Positions 1-6,511 of a stretch of 27,516 nucleotides of DNA are shown here, piece after piece (within the stretch, counting starts at the first letter, position 1; each line of letters starts with the position of its first letter). A program made the position numbers and the translations under genes. The notes beneath the pieces are model-generated. The model was given only the letters and a program-made list of their open reading frames with translations, was not told where the DNA came from and ran no database searches. Origin of the DNA: a virus. The stretch lies in the IMG/VR virus record IMGVR_UViG_3300042691_019876, positions 1-27,516 of that record; one strand, 5' to 3'.

Positions 1-2
1 TT

Positions 3-1463
3 TCAAGGTTTATGGGATTGGAGTTTCTAAAAAAGAAAGAGGAGGTGGCAAAGGAAATCTATTCTACATTTAGTAAATCCAAAATTTCCAACCTTTATAA
101 TTCAGAACAACTCAAAACTGATATTGAAACATATCAAAACACAATCACCGAACTTAAAGATGAAATCAAAACATTAGAGGATGAGGTGAAAGAAATTGAA
201 GATAATATTACAAAAGGTAAGAACTATCGGGATGATATGTTGAAGAAAAAACATTCTGACATTGATAAAGATATTGCCTTGTTGAACCCTGAAAAGACAC
301 AACAGGAGATTGATACAATTGAGTTTGATAAGAAGTCCTACATTAAAAAACTTTCTGAGTTACAAGTTGTTGAACCATCAGAATTTTACCACGAAGATAA
401 ACACGATGAGGTAAAGGAGCAATACAACAGTTTAAATAAGGAGATGATTCAAATTGAAACAAAGATTGAAGATATTGAAAAACTAAAATCTTCTGTTGAA
501 GGTGGAATTAAATGTGAACATTGTGGTATTGAACTTATGAATGCTGCGATAACTAATGCAAAAATTGCAGAACTTGATGGTTATATTAGTCAAAAAGACA
601 ACATTTACGTATCAACGCAGGTTTTAACAGGCATAGAGCAAACGTTTGTAAGGTTGAAAAAAGAGTTTGATGAATATGAAAAAAACAAACTTATCAAAGA
701 AAAATACGATTTAAGTATTGAAAGTTGTGACTTGAAAATTGAGGGGTTGAAAAACAAAATCAAACGTTGGGAAGAAGTCCAAGACAAGATTCAAACAAAC
801 GATAAGATTGATTCATTACTTATCAAAGCGGATTTGAAATTGGAAAGTTATGGGCAGATGTTAAAAGAAAAACAAAACAAGATATCAACAAACAATTTCA
901 ATATCAAAACAAACGAGGACAAGATTGAAAACAACAGATCTCTTATTGAAAAGATTTCAGAAGAGGAGGACAAAGACAAGATTTATAAAATGTATTTGGA
1001 ATCTTATGGAAAAAATGGTGTCGGAAAAATGATTATGAAAAGTATGATGCCACTAATCAACTCAGAACTTCAAAGATTAATGGAAGATAGTTGTTACTTC
1101 AAACTTGAAATCAGAATCAACGATAAGAGTGAGGTTGAGTTTGTAATGGTTGATAACGGAACTGGTGTTGAGAAACTAATGGTGTCAGGTTCAGGTTATG
1201 AAAAGACAATCGCATCACTTGCTCTTCGTTCAGTATTAAGTAAGGTGTGTTCATTACCAAAACCAAATGTGGTTGTTTTTGATGAGGTGTTTGGAAAAAT
1301 ATCCAACGATAACTTGGAACTTGTGTCGGAATTCTTCATTAAGATTAAAGAATACTTTGAAAAGATATTTGTAATCACACATAATCCTATGGTTAGTCAG
1401 TGGGCGGATACTATTATTAAGATAAAGAAGGAAAATAATGTTTCAAAAGTTTTGGTGGATTAA
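3..1463 (+). CDS. Rad50/SbcC-like recombination nuclease subunit (T4 gp46 type), 5'-truncated
   Basis: ATPase subunit of a Mre11/Rad50-type nuclease complex, which in T4 (gp46/gp47) processes DNA ends for recombination-dependent replication. The frame is open from the left edge, and the first Met (position 12) lies in the middle of the family, so the N-terminal Walker A lobe is outside the window. Numbering from that Met: long coiled coil about 30-165, a zinc-hook CxxC (C168, C171), a second coiled coil about 200-320, then the C-terminal ATPase lobe with an ABC signature-like SGSGYEK (392-398), Walker B VVVFDE (420-425) and H-loop ITH (455-457). The signature is a variant of LSGGE. The gp47-like nuclease is not visible and may lie upstream. 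A host-type promoter for the next gene begins inside the last codons. Family assignment is firm; the exact orthologue is less so. Confidence 0.9.
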   Translation, partial: SRFMGLEFLKKKEEVAKEIYSTFSKSKISNLYNSEQLKTDIETYQNTITELKDEIKTLEDEVKEIEDNITKGKNYRDDMLKKKHSDIDKDIALLNPEKTQQEIDTIEFDKKSYIKKLSELQVVEPSEFYHEDKHDEVKEQYNSLNKEMIQIETKIEDIEKLKSSVEGGIKCEHCGIELMNAAITNAKIAELDGYISQKDNIYVSTQVLTGIEQTFVRLKKEFDEYEKNKLIKEKYDLSIESCDLKIEGLKNKIKRWEEVQDKIQTNDKIDSLLIKADLKLESYGQMLKEKQNKISTNNFNIKTNEDKIENNRSLIEKISEEEDKDKIYKMYLESYGKNGVGKMIMKSMMPLINSELQRLMEDSCYFKLEIRINDKSEVEFVMVDNGTGVEKLMVSGSGYEKTIASLALRSVLSKVCSLPKPNVVVFDEVFGKISNDNLELVSEFFIKIKEYFEKIFVITHNPMVSQWADTIIKIKKENNVSKVLVD

Positions 1464-1482
1464 GGAAATGTCAGTATATTTG
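1451..1482 (+). promoter_or_regulatory. Bacteroidota-type promoter for the sigma-factor operon
   Basis: TTTG at 1451-1454, a 20-nt spacer and TATATTTG at 1475-1482 match the Bacteroidota consensus (-33 TTTG, -7 TAnnTTTG). The predicted start near 1487-1490 leaves a leader of about 13 nt before the ATG at 1502. The -33 element lies inside the end of the gp46-like gene. Confidence 0.75.
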
Positions 1483-1501
1483 TAATATCAAAATCAAAAA
1501 T

Positions 1502-2008
1502 ATGAAATATCTATTGTTTGTTTACAAATGTGAAGACACTGAAATGGAAGGTCACTCACTTAATAATTTAATTGCTGAAGAAATATCTAAAATTGTTACA
1601 TCCAAAGAGGTAAAATATGTTTATGGGGAAAATCACGGTATTTTTCATTTCCACACAACCCTGAGTTTCGAAGAGTTAGATATTTATTTAAGACTAGTTA
1701 TTGAAGATTCAGACCAATTTATGTATCTTATAACACCGTCAATGGGTAATTTCATGACTAACATGAATCAAAATCATTCTGAATATTTGAAAAATATTGA
1801 ACCACCAAAAGACGATAAAAATATTTTCTTTGAGACTATTGATTCTGATTTTGTAGAGGATGAAGAAGATTATATCATAAATTTGAAACAAAATGAAGAA
1901 TCAAATTTGACTATTGATGAAATTTTAGATAAGATTAGTGATTGTGGAATTGAATCTTTAACACTAACAGAAAGAAAAAAATTAGAAAATTACTCAAAAT
2001 CTATATAA
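1502..2008 (+). CDS. Unknown protein with a rhomboid-tail-like (DUF6576-like) C-terminus
   Basis: A 168-residue acidic protein of unknown function. Residues 1-95 are a mixed alpha/beta segment with no motif I recognise. Residues 100-130 are a charged linker. Residues 135-168 contain IDEILDKISDCGIESLT followed by a short helix. That pattern resembles the small tail found at the C-terminus of many Bacteroidota rhomboid proteases and some other proteins (DUF6576, from memory); no rhomboid helices are present. The gene has its own host-type promoter and is followed after one base by the sigma-factor gene, so the two are surely cotranscribed and probably translationally coupled. It could be a partner or modulator of the sigma factor, but only the arrangement suggests this. 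Confidence 0.75.
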   Translation: MKYLLFVYKCEDTEMEGHSLNNLIAEEISKIVTSKEVKYVYGENHGIFHFHTTLSFEELDIYLRLVIEDSDQFMYLITPSMGNFMTNMNQNHSEYLKNIEPPKDDKNIFFETIDSDFVEDEEDYIINLKQNEESNLTIDEILDKISDCGIESLTLTERKKLENYSKSI

Positions 2009-2009
2009 T

Positions 2010-2810
2010 ATGAAGGACAGAAACATCGGAGTACCCATTAACCAAGAAGAAATTCAACACTATCTTAAAGACATTCGTAAAATTAAGGTCATGACACCTG
2101 AAAGGGAGAAAGAACTTGCAAAAAAAATGAAGTCAGATACACTAACTAAATTTGAGAAAGATAGGGTAGAACAAGAACTATTGGTTGGAAATCTTAGATT
2201 TGTAATTACAGTTGCAAAACAATATCAAAATCAAGGTTTGGACTTATCTGACCTTATTGCTGAGGGTAATTTAGGTCTAATGAAAGCAATTAAAAACTTT
2301 GATTGGAATAAAGACTTAAGATTTATTTCTTATGCGGTATGGTGGGTTAAACAATCAATAATTCAGTCATTAAATGATAATGCAAGAACTATAAGACTCC
2401 CCGTTAATGTAGTTCAAGACTTACAAAGAGCAAAAAAAGAAGTCGAGCAAACAGGTAAAAAAATGAGTGATAAGTTATCAACTTTACCATCTATCATAGA
2501 TTTAGATATGAAGATAAATGAAGATGGAGATACACTTATAGATATGATATCAAATCCTGATGCGGAGTCTCCTGATGCTATCTTTAACACCAAAGATATT
2601 CTCAAAGATAAGTTGGTATCATTGTTAAATGTGTTAGATGAAAGAGAAAAATCAATTATTGGTGATTATTTTGGTTTGACTGGAACACCAAGAACACTTG
2701 AAGACATTGGTTCTGATTTTGGTTTAACTAAAGAGAGAGTTAGACAAATCAAAGAAAAGGCTTTAAGAAGGCTTAGAAATGAATCTTCAGAACTATTTGA
2801 TTATTTATAG
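2010..2810 (+). CDS. Phage-encoded sigma-70 family factor lacking most of region 3
   Basis: RNA polymerase sigma factor of the primary (RpoD/RpoS-like) type, 266 aa. Region 1.2 is at about 10-40 and regions 2.1-2.4 at about 55-130, with SYAVWWVKQSIIQSLND and RTIRLPVNV close to the host housekeeping pattern. Regions 4.1-4.2 are at about 196-260, with the helix-turn-helix TLEDIGSDFGLTKERVRQIK. Between 131 and 160, the part that normally carries the region 3.1 helices is about 25-30 residues shorter than in RpoD. The finger-like stretch (IIDLDMKINEDGDTLIDMI, 162-180) is kept. It probably redirects host RNA polymerase, as T4 gp55 does, although this protein is much more complete than gp55. It is second in a two-gene operon and is followed by structured noncoding DNA with a terminator. 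Confidence 0.92.
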   Translation: MKDRNIGVPINQEEIQHYLKDIRKIKVMTPEREKELAKKMKSDTLTKFEKDRVEQELLVGNLRFVITVAKQYQNQGLDLSDLIAEGNLGLMKAIKNFDWNKDLRFISYAVWWVKQSIIQSLNDNARTIRLPVNVVQDLQRAKKEVEQTGKKMSDKLSTLPSIIDLDMKINEDGDTLIDMISNPDAESPDAIFNTKDILKDKLVSLLNVLDEREKSIIGDYFGLTGTPRTLEDIGSDFGLTKERVRQIKEKALRRLRNESSELFDYL

Positions 2811-2938
2811 TTTTGGGTCGAACCGAGATAACCCTTATAACTCGGCGGAATGAGGCACGAGGTTCTCAAGGTGAAATACCTCAATTGTATCTATATGGTA
2901 CAATGAAACACTTAACCCCATCTTTTGGTGGGGTTTTT
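2811..2938 (+). ncRNA. Candidate structured RNA or 3' UTR with three hairpins and a terminator
   Basis: No gene fits here. The strand folds into successive hairpins: CCGAG (2823-2827) with CTCGG (2841-2845), extended inside by ATAA/TTAT; GAGGT (2859-2863) with ACCTC (2878-2882), which competes with TGAG/CTCA (2851-2854/2865-2868) plus AGGT/ACCT (2869-2872/2878-2881); ATTGTATC (2884-2891) with GGTACAAT (2897-2904) around a TATAT loop; then a strong terminator. It could be a 3' UTR of the sigma mRNA or an independent or processed small RNA. No clear host-type promoter directly precedes it. Confidence 0.5.
2914..2938 (+). terminator. Rho-independent terminator after the sigma operon
   Basis: AACCCCATC (2914-2922) pairs with GGTGGGGTT (2927-2935) around a TTTT loop, followed by TTTTT. 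The nine-pair GC-rich stem ends transcription from the sigma-factor operon. Confidence 0.85.
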
Positions 2939-2939
2939 G

Positions 2940-2947
2940 ATATTTAT
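2940..2947 (+). promoter_or_regulatory. TGATATTTAT element (second promoter class, candidate)
   Basis: The octamer ATATTTAT is preceded by TTTTTG, the same context as at 3495 and 19618. It lies just after a terminator and just before the small-RNA promoter, with no start codon directly downstream, so its role here is unclear. Confidence 0.35.
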
Positions 2948-2957
2948 AAGAAATAAA

Positions 2958-2988
2958 TTTGTTAGTTAACAAAAAAACACTATCTTTG
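2958..2988 (+). promoter_or_regulatory. Consensus Bacteroidota promoter of a short transcript
   Basis: TTTG at 2958-2961, a 19-nt spacer and TATCTTTG at 2981-2988. This is a full match to the host consensus. The predicted start is near 2993-2996, only about 65 nt before a strong terminator. Confidence 0.8.
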
Positions 2989-2993
2989 TAAAA

Positions 2994-3060
2994 CAAACAA
3001 CAGTTCTTTATGTCAGAATACATTTAGAACAACCACAGTCAGAACACTGTGGTTTTTTTT
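2994..3060 (+). ncRNA. Candidate small RNA of about 65 nt (perfect promoter to perfect terminator)
   Basis: Between the promoter ending at 2988 and the terminator at 3031-3060 there is only a short A-rich leader and a five-codon reading frame (3010-3027, MSEYI, TAG stop). The transcript would be about 65 nt. It is either a small regulatory RNA or a leader whose terminator is regulated. The gene beyond it is on the opposite strand, so attenuation of a downstream gene is unlikely. Confidence 0.55.
3031..3060. terminator. Terminator of the small RNA, possibly shared with the minus-strand gene
   Basis: AACCACAGT (3031-3039) pairs perfectly with ACTGTGGTT (3046-3054) around CAGAAC, followed by eight T on the plus strand. 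It lies directly after the stop codon of the minus-strand gene ending at 3059. On the minus strand the T-tract is weak. Confidence 0.85.
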
Positions 3061-3454
3061 ATACAAAAATTTGTAATTGACCTTTACCAACATTGAAGTC
3101 AGATTTTTTCATCACTGTTACAATAATAAGATTCCATTTGGTTGATTCTAATTTTTCTGGTTGAACTACAACATTTAAATTATCGCCTCTTTCTCTTGAA
3201 ACTATAAATCTTCTATTGTGTCTAATATAACCATCTATTATGTTATAAATTATTTGGTCGGTTGCGTTATTTAATAATTTAACAATATCGTAGTCACTTA
3301 TTTTATTTTCAGAACCATGTCTCCATTTTCTTACTTGAGTATGACCATATTCGTCATGATATAAATTGAAATCAAATGTTATTTCTTTATTTATTTCATG
3401 AAATTTTTGTTCTTTCAGAATATTTTTTCTTATTATTTCTTCGAGTAGAGACAT
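3059..3454 (-). CDS. Small protein with a capsid-targeting-like N-terminal helix
   Basis: A 131-residue protein of unknown function. I chose the start at MSLLEEIIRKNILKEQ: the frame can extend five codons upstream, but those codons would overlap the ATATTTAT element at 3459-3466. The first 16 residues form a short amphipathic helix ending in ILKEQ, similar to the starts of the proteins at 7475, 13160 and 19629. The rest is a mixed fold (QVRKWRHG near the front, HNRRFIVSRERGDN in the middle) ending in a beta-rich tail (WNLIIVTVMKKSDFN). No catalytic motif is recognised. Its convergent end lies against the small-RNA terminator. It is likely a late, possibly virion-packaged protein, judging only from the leader and promoter element. 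Confidence 0.7.
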   Translation of the reverse strand: MSLLEEIIRKNILKEQKFHEINKEITFDFNLYHDEYGHTQVRKWRHGSENKISDYDIVKLLNNATDQIIYNIIDGYIRHNRRFIVSRERGDNLNVVVQPEKLESTKWNLIIVTVMKKSDFNVGKGQLQIFV

Positions 3455-3458
3455 AATG

Positions 3459-3466
3459 ATAAATAT
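3459..3466 (-). promoter_or_regulatory. TGATATTTAT element upstream of the 3059-3454 gene
   Basis: Read on the minus strand, TGATATTTATCATTATG places ATATTTAT four bases before the chosen start codon. The stretch ATGATA-AA-TATCAT (3456-3469) is also a near-perfect palindrome. Confidence 0.45.
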
Positions 3467-3494
3467 CATATATGTCCCTTTATTTTATTTTTTG

Positions 3495-3502
3495 ATATTT
3501 AT
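3495..3502 (+). promoter_or_regulatory. TGATATTTAT element upstream of the 3521 operon
   Basis: TTTTGATATTTAT ends 18 nt before the ATG at 3521. It has the same left context as the copies at 2940 and 19618, and faces away from the minus-strand copy at 3459-3466. Confidence 0.45.
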
Positions 3503-3520
3503 TGATTATAATTTACAATT

Positions 3521-4591
3521 ATGAAAGAGAAATTTTTGCCTTGGTTTTTATTGTTTTGTGCTATTGGATTGTCGGGTACTGCGGCTTATTATAGTGTTGT
3601 TGGTTTATCTGTTGTTTTCATTGGGGTTGCGACTCCTGTGATTATTATGGGGTCATTTTTAGAGATATCTAAGATTGCAATAGCTACGTATCTTCACGAC
3701 AAATGGAAAGAAACTTACGGGGCTTTAAAGATATATATGACAATTGCTCTTGTTACACTATCTTTAATAACTTCACTTGGTATTTACGGACTATTGAGTA
3801 CAGGATTTCAAGGAAACATCGCAAAACTTGAAATTAATGAGAAAAAAATCAAAAACATTGAGGTTAAGAAAGAAAGATTCGTACAAATAAAAGATGAGTT
3901 GACAAAAGAAAAAACTATTTTGGATGGTGATATTACAAAGTTACGTGATGGATTGTCAACTAACACTACCACACAATCAGTTGACAGAAGAACAGGACAG
4001 GTTATAACAAGAGCAAATAATGCAAACAGAAAGTCATTTGAAAACCAACTCAAGGAAGCTCAAGTTAGAAGAGACGACATTTCAAAAAGAATTGATGGTA
4101 TGAACGATAGTATCACTAAACTTGAAGTTCAGGTTTTGGATTTAGAATCGGTTGAAATATCGGGTAGTGAATTAGGTGCTATTAAGTATGTAAGTGAACT
4201 ACTTGATTGGGATATCAAAAAAACCGCAAATTTATTTATTCTAATACTTATTTTTGTTTTCGACCCATTGGCAATTACTCTTGTAATCGCTACTAACCAA
4301 GCTTTTACATCAAAAAAGAAAAAGAACATTGAACAAGAAATTGAAGAAACAGAAATAGTATTTGACGTAGAAAAAATTGAACATATCGAGGAAACCAAAC
4401 CTAAAAAAAGAGGTAGGAAGAAAAAAATAGAAACCCCCCAAGTTGAAGTGAAAAACAATGAAACAAGTGAAGAAACAATTGAAGAGATTGTTACTCAAAT
4501 ACCAAATGAAGAGTTGTTTACTGACATTGATTATTATTCAAAAGAGGAAGAGGAAAAAAAACCTAAAAGACTTATATATAAAAAGGAATGA
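3521..4591 (+). CDS. Four-helix membrane protein with coiled coil and AT-hook-like tail
   Basis: A 356-residue integral membrane protein, function unknown. Hydrophobic segments lie at about 7-28, 29-57 and 68-94. They are followed by a coiled coil (about 97-215) and a fourth membrane segment (236-257). The C-terminal 100 residues are highly charged and contain PKKRGRKKK (294-302), centred on RGR flanked by lysines as in AT-hooks that bind AT-rich minor grooves. If helices 1-3 and 4 span as predicted, the tail would face the cytoplasm with the N-terminus. That would suit a membrane tether for this AT-rich phage DNA, which is inference. The stop overlaps the next start (ATGA, 4588-4591), coupling it to an amidase, so a lysis role is also possible. 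It is much larger than usual holins. Confidence 0.8.
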   Translation: MKEKFLPWFLLFCAIGLSGTAAYYSVVGLSVVFIGVATPVIIMGSFLEISKIAIATYLHDKWKETYGALKIYMTIALVTLSLITSLGIYGLLSTGFQGNIAKLEINEKKIKNIEVKKERFVQIKDELTKEKTILDGDITKLRDGLSTNTTTQSVDRRTGQVITRANNANRKSFENQLKEAQVRRDDISKRIDGMNDSITKLEVQVLDLESVEISGSELGAIKYVSELLDWDIKKTANLFILILIFVFDPLAITLVIATNQAFTSKKKKNIEQEIEETEIVFDVEKIEHIEETKPKKRGRKKKIETPQVEVKNNETSEETIEEIVTQIPNEELFTDIDYYSKEEEEKKPKRLIYKKE

Positions 4592-5184
4592 TAAATATTA
4601 TTGATTTCGGAAATTTTGAAAGTGATTTAATTAATGAAAACAAGAAACAAATAATTTTGATACATAGCGGAAGGTATTCAAACGAATACCTTTTGTCTTT
4701 AAAAAACAGACATAATGGGAATTATAATAAGACACCGAATTATTTTATTTCAAGAAACGGTAAAATATTGAAACTATTAGAAGATAAAAATTATAGTAAA
4801 TTTTTTTATAAAAATGAAATAAATAAAAATTCTATTATAGTATGTTTAGAAAATTTGGGATGGCTAGAAAAAATGTCGTTTAACAAGGGGTACAATAACT
4901 GGGTAGGTTATATTTATAATAGTAATGTATTTGAAAAAAAATGGAGAGATAGATTTTATTGGCATCCATACACAAAAGAACAAGTGGTGTTAACATCAAA
5001 ATTGTGTGTTGAAATAGCAAAGAAAAACTCCATAAAATTAAATATGTTAGGACATAATACAAAGATAAATGGTGTTGAGAAATTTGAAGGTATTGTGACA
5101 AGAAGTAACTATCTAAGTGAAGTTACTGATTTGAGTCCGGCTTTTGATTTTGAACTATTTGAAAAATACTTGAAATATGAATAG
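4588..5184 (+). CDS. N-acetylmuramoyl-L-alanine amidase-like protein (Amidase_2 fold)
   Basis: Probable zinc amidase that cuts the bond between MurNAc and the stem peptide: the phage endolysin or a virion-associated lysin. The order of elements fits Amidase_2/PGRP: IILIHSG (H26 as first zinc ligand), a beta hairpin NYFISRNGKILKL (51-63), SIIVCLENLG (82-91), a helix after WHPYTKEQ (125-132), LGHN (H156 as second ligand) and TDLSPAFDF (180-188), where D181 sits where the third ligand (Cys or Asp) is expected. The length (198 aa) suits a single-domain enzyme. There is no signal peptide, so access to the wall would need a holin or delivery with the virion. It overlaps both neighbours (4 nt upstream, 8 nt downstream). 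The ligand assignment is by pattern, not alignment. Confidence 0.72.
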   Translation: MINIIDFGNFESDLINENKKQIILIHSGRYSNEYLLSLKNRHNGNYNKTPNYFISRNGKILKLLEDKNYSKFFYKNEINKNSIIVCLENLGWLEKMSFNKGYNNWVGYIYNSNVFEKKWRDRFYWHPYTKEQVVLTSKLCVEIAKKNSIKLNMLGHNTKINGVEKFEGIVTRSNYLSEVTDLSPAFDFELFEKYLKYE

Positions 5185-5737
5185 ACAAGAAGAAATAAAA
5201 AATTTACTGACAGCATCTAGAAATTTACTGAAAAAAGAATCTATTTCTGAAAATCATAAAATTTTGGACAAATATTATGGTATTTTAACTGAAGAAGATG
5301 AAGAAAAAATAGAACCAAATGTTAAAACAACAGGTGAAACACCTACTGATAGAAAATTCGAAAAAACAAAAACATATAGAATATCTGGAGGTTTAATGAG
5401 TATTAGTTCTAAAGATAAAAATGGATTACAATTAACAACTGATGATAAAACAGCGTTCCAAGAAACTATGGATGAATTTGTGTCAGAAGTATCAGATTTG
5501 GTCGATTTCAATAAATTAAATCTTTATGAGAGTAATGTTGAGTGGTCAGGTAAAATACAAAATTTGGACATTGAGTTCTTCTTTTCAATCGGAGAAACAA
5601 ATGGAATGTACATTAATGGGGATATGATTCAAATCAACGATGAGTTCGTTGAATTTATAACCAAGTTAAGAACTTATTATGAAAAGTTTAAAGCTAAATG
5701 GGCAAAGGTAATCGCTAATAGAAAAAAAACTAAATAA
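5177..5737 (+). CDS. Hypothetical protein, probably structural
   Basis: A 186-residue protein with no recognised catalytic motif. The N-terminal 30 residues are helical and charged (EEIKNLLTASRNLLKKES). They are followed by an acidic linker (about 35-55) and a beta-rich domain from about 65 containing YRISGGLMSIS, a helix TAFQETMDEFVSEVSDLVDF, then SNVEWSGKIQNLDIEFFFSIG and NGMYINGDMI. The tail is a basic helix (YYEKFKAKWAKVIANRKK). Its first eight bases overlap the amidase gene, and the next gene begins one base after its stop. The N-terminal helix loosely resembles the leaders described in the findings. I recall similar sequences in other uncultured Bacteroidota phages but cannot give a function. 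Confidence 0.75.
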   Translation: MNRQEEIKNLLTASRNLLKKESISENHKILDKYYGILTEEDEEKIEPNVKTTGETPTDRKFEKTKTYRISGGLMSISSKDKNGLQLTTDDKTAFQETMDEFVSEVSDLVDFNKLNLYESNVEWSGKIQNLDIEFFFSIGETNGMYINGDMIQINDEFVEFITKLRTYYEKFKAKWAKVIANRKKTK

Positions 5738-5738
5738 C

Positions 5739-6092
5739 ATGATTAATTTTTTTAAAAAATATTATAGAGAAATTATACAAGTATTTTTATTGGTAATTGC
5801 TTGTTTTCTATTATTTGATAGACTTAGTCCTGTGGAAGATAGGAGTAAGCTAGTTGATTATAAATTAAATCAAATAGATATTAAGATAGGAGAACTGAAA
5901 GAAAAACAAAAAATACTTAATGACTCAATCAATTCTTATCAAAAAAGTATAGAAGTAATTGATACAAAACTTTCGGATTTGAAAGTAGAAAGAAAAACTA
6001 TTAACAATTATTATGACGAAAAAAAGACAACCATTACACAGATGGATAAAAAACAAGTGGATAGCACTTTTAGAAAAAGATACAATTATTAA
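5739..6092 (+). CDS. Membrane-anchored coiled-coil protein, inner-spanin-like
   Basis: A 117-residue protein with a short basic N-terminus, one membrane helix (about 11-27, IIQVFLLVIACFLLF) and a long coiled coil (about 40-100) that would lie in the periplasm. This is the layout of an inner-membrane spanin (Rz-type), which with an outer-membrane partner fuses the two membranes at the end of lysis. The neighbouring gene encodes a secreted coiled-coil protein, and an amidase lies two genes upstream, which favours a lysis role. Short coiled-coil membrane proteins are common in phages, so the call rests on architecture and context only. Confidence 0.6.
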   Translation: MINFFKKYYREIIQVFLLVIACFLLFDRLSPVEDRSKLVDYKLNQIDIKIGELKEKQKILNDSINSYQKSIEVIDTKLSDLKVERKTINNYYDEKKTTITQMDKKQVDSTFRKRYNY

Positions 6093-6093
6093 T

Positions 6094-6510
6094 ATGAAAA
6101 AGATTTTTACTTTATTTTTTATAATCATCACAACATTGTCTTTTGGGCAAGAAAGTTGTCAAAAAGAGGACTCAACAACGATGTGTTTTCCTGTTGAGGT
6201 TGGAAAACAAATTTTGTTGGATTTAAATGAACTTGATAGATTAAAAGAAGAAAAAAAATTATATAATACAGAAATAGAGTTGTTGAACACAAAAATCAAC
6301 AAACAAGATACTATTATAAAATTACAAAATGATAAATTTAATGTTTGTGAAGAAATAGTTAAAGAAACTGAAAATAAAGTTACAATTCTGAAAGATGAAA
6401 ATGAAGAACTACGTAAGGACATTAAAAAAGTGAGAAGAAAAAACACTATCATAGAAATCGTTTCAGGTTCAATTATAGCAGTATTAACAGGAGTAATTGC
6501 GTTTAAATAA
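6094..6510 (+). CDS. Secreted coiled-coil protein with C-terminal membrane helix, spanin-like
   Basis: A 138-residue protein. The start at 6094 is chosen because it follows the previous stop by one base and begins a classic signal peptide (MKKIFTLFFIIITTLSFGQ); a frame extension upstream would bury this signal. After cleavage near residue 19, the mature protein has Cys at 22, 31 and 84, a coiled coil (about 45-115) and a hydrophobic C-terminal segment (118-137). C22 is not in a convincing lipobox, so it is probably not a lipoprotein. Together with the upstream membrane-anchored coiled coil it may form a two-component spanin, or act as a one-protein spanin with its C-terminal anchor. The next gene begins one base after the stop. 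Confidence 0.62.
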   Translation: MKKIFTLFFIIITTLSFGQESCQKEDSTTMCFPVEVGKQILLDLNELDRLKEEKKLYNTEIELLNTKINKQDTIIKLQNDKFNVCEEIVKETENKVTILKDENEELRKDIKKVRRKNTIIEIVSGSIIAVLTGVIAFK

Positions 6511-6511
6511 A

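Noticed and set aside
1679-1692. TAGATATTTATTT inside the 1502-2008 gene, resembling the TGATATTTAT element
   Set aside because: It lies inside coding sequence (Asp-Ile-Tyr-Leu) with no start nearby. Other internal copies exist near 4907, 16446 and 24311, as expected by chance in AT-rich DNA.
2815-2840. GGGTCGAACC resembling a tRNA T-arm
   Set aside because: No acceptor, D or anticodon arms fit around it; the local fold is the CCGAG/CTCGG hairpin instead.
2835-3023. Minus-strand 62-aa frame
   Set aside because: It runs antisense through the structured RNA, a terminator and a promoter, and has no protein-like features.
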